Assembly (NCBI RefSeq): GCF_000014945.1
Contig: NC_008553.1
Span: 1,674,001 to 1,738,000, forward strand
DNA length: 64,000 nucleotides
From: Methanothrix thermoacetophila PT
GTDB lineage: Archaea > Halobacteriota > Methanosarcinia > Methanotrichales > Methanotrichaceae
Direction: 5' to 3'
Shown here: in pieces, positions 63,864-64,000 of the stretch
Layout: each line of letters starts with the position of its first letter
How positions within the stretch are numbered: position 1 is the stretch's first letter
Notes under the pieces: generated by a model
Seen by the model: the letters and a program-made list of their open reading frames with translations, nothing else
Told to the model about the DNA's origin: nothing
Database searches by the model: none
Made by a program: the position numbers and the translations under genes

Positions 63864-63884
63864 GTGTGAATGGTATGGATGAAG

Positions 63885-63892
63885 GAATAAAG
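63885..63892 (-). promoter_or_regulatory. TATA box of larB
   Basis: CTTTATTC on the minus strand, centred about 26 nt upstream of the larB GTG. The remaining bases to the window end hold nothing recognisable. Confidence 0.4.
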
Positions 63893-64000
63893 AGGTTTCC
63901 GCATCGGAATGGTCTAAACGTTTTCGATCATGCGGCAGAAGATCTGCGGACTCAAAAGCTATTTGAGATCGAATCAAAGTTCAGCCTGCTGCCAGAACTT

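Noticed and set aside
1-64000. tRNA or rRNA genes
   Set aside because: I looked for T-arm (GGTTCRA) plus acceptor patterns and rRNA landmarks between genes and found none convincing; a covariance scan would settle it.

Overview
The window looks like the chromosome of a methanogenic archaeon, most like a Methanothrix (Methanosaeta). It has archaeal ribosomal proteins L39e, L31e, L18a/LX and S19e in one operon with aIF6, prefoldin and FtsY. It also carries AglB, RNase P component 4 and a heterodisulfide reductase (Hdr) cluster, and many transcripts look leaderless. The genus is recognition, not proof.

Layout. 1-6.3 kb: tail of a trp operon (trpG, trpC), a flavin oxidoreductase, a secreted protein, a membrane protein, an FKBP isomerase and AglB. 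6.4-12.5 kb: a minus-strand carbohydrate operon with a KaiC-like ATPase, a GT3-like glycogen synthase, two GT4 synthases and GalT; GalT appears to start at AUA. 13.3-28.1 kb: a type I-D CRISPR-Cas locus (cas10d, stand-alone small subunit, csc2, csc1, cas3', cas4, cas1, cas2), then a 60-repeat array, then divergent csa3 and cas6. The cas10d and cas6 promoters share a 22-nt element, and a CRISPR-repeat-like stem-loop lies just after cas6. 28.3-33.1 kb: a small membrane protein and the ribosomal/FtsY operon. 33.4-38.4 kb: hdrB-hdrC-polyferredoxin-hdrA, with an MvhD domain fused to HdrA. 38.5-48.5 kb: mixed housekeeping genes (trypsin-like protein, rnp4, ITPase, TlyA, K+ channel, YhhQ, Isf-type flavoprotein, a HisB lacking one metal motif, MetE-like, ThrC, phosphoesterase, Ogt).

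48.5-63 kb: an AT-richer, transposon-scarred accessory zone. A cobN gene heads a row of related substrate-binding proteins. Two are intact dockerin fusions, one intact protein lacks the dockerin, one dockerin fusion is cut by an IS5-type element, and one is collapsed to about 64 residues. A dead FecCD-type permease remnant lies among them. A DUF169 gene diverges from cobN. An IS1634-type element sits nested inside a related non-autonomous element, with a decayed copy elsewhere and a 116-bp IS5-type MITE nearby. larB closes the window.

How the parts fit: the CRISPR locus looks complete and active. The cobN cluster reads as a corrinoid or metal capture and chelation system that has expanded its binding proteins and lost its local permease. 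Two spacers read like fragments of dnaJ and nrdD, which raises self-targeting or carrier-virus questions.
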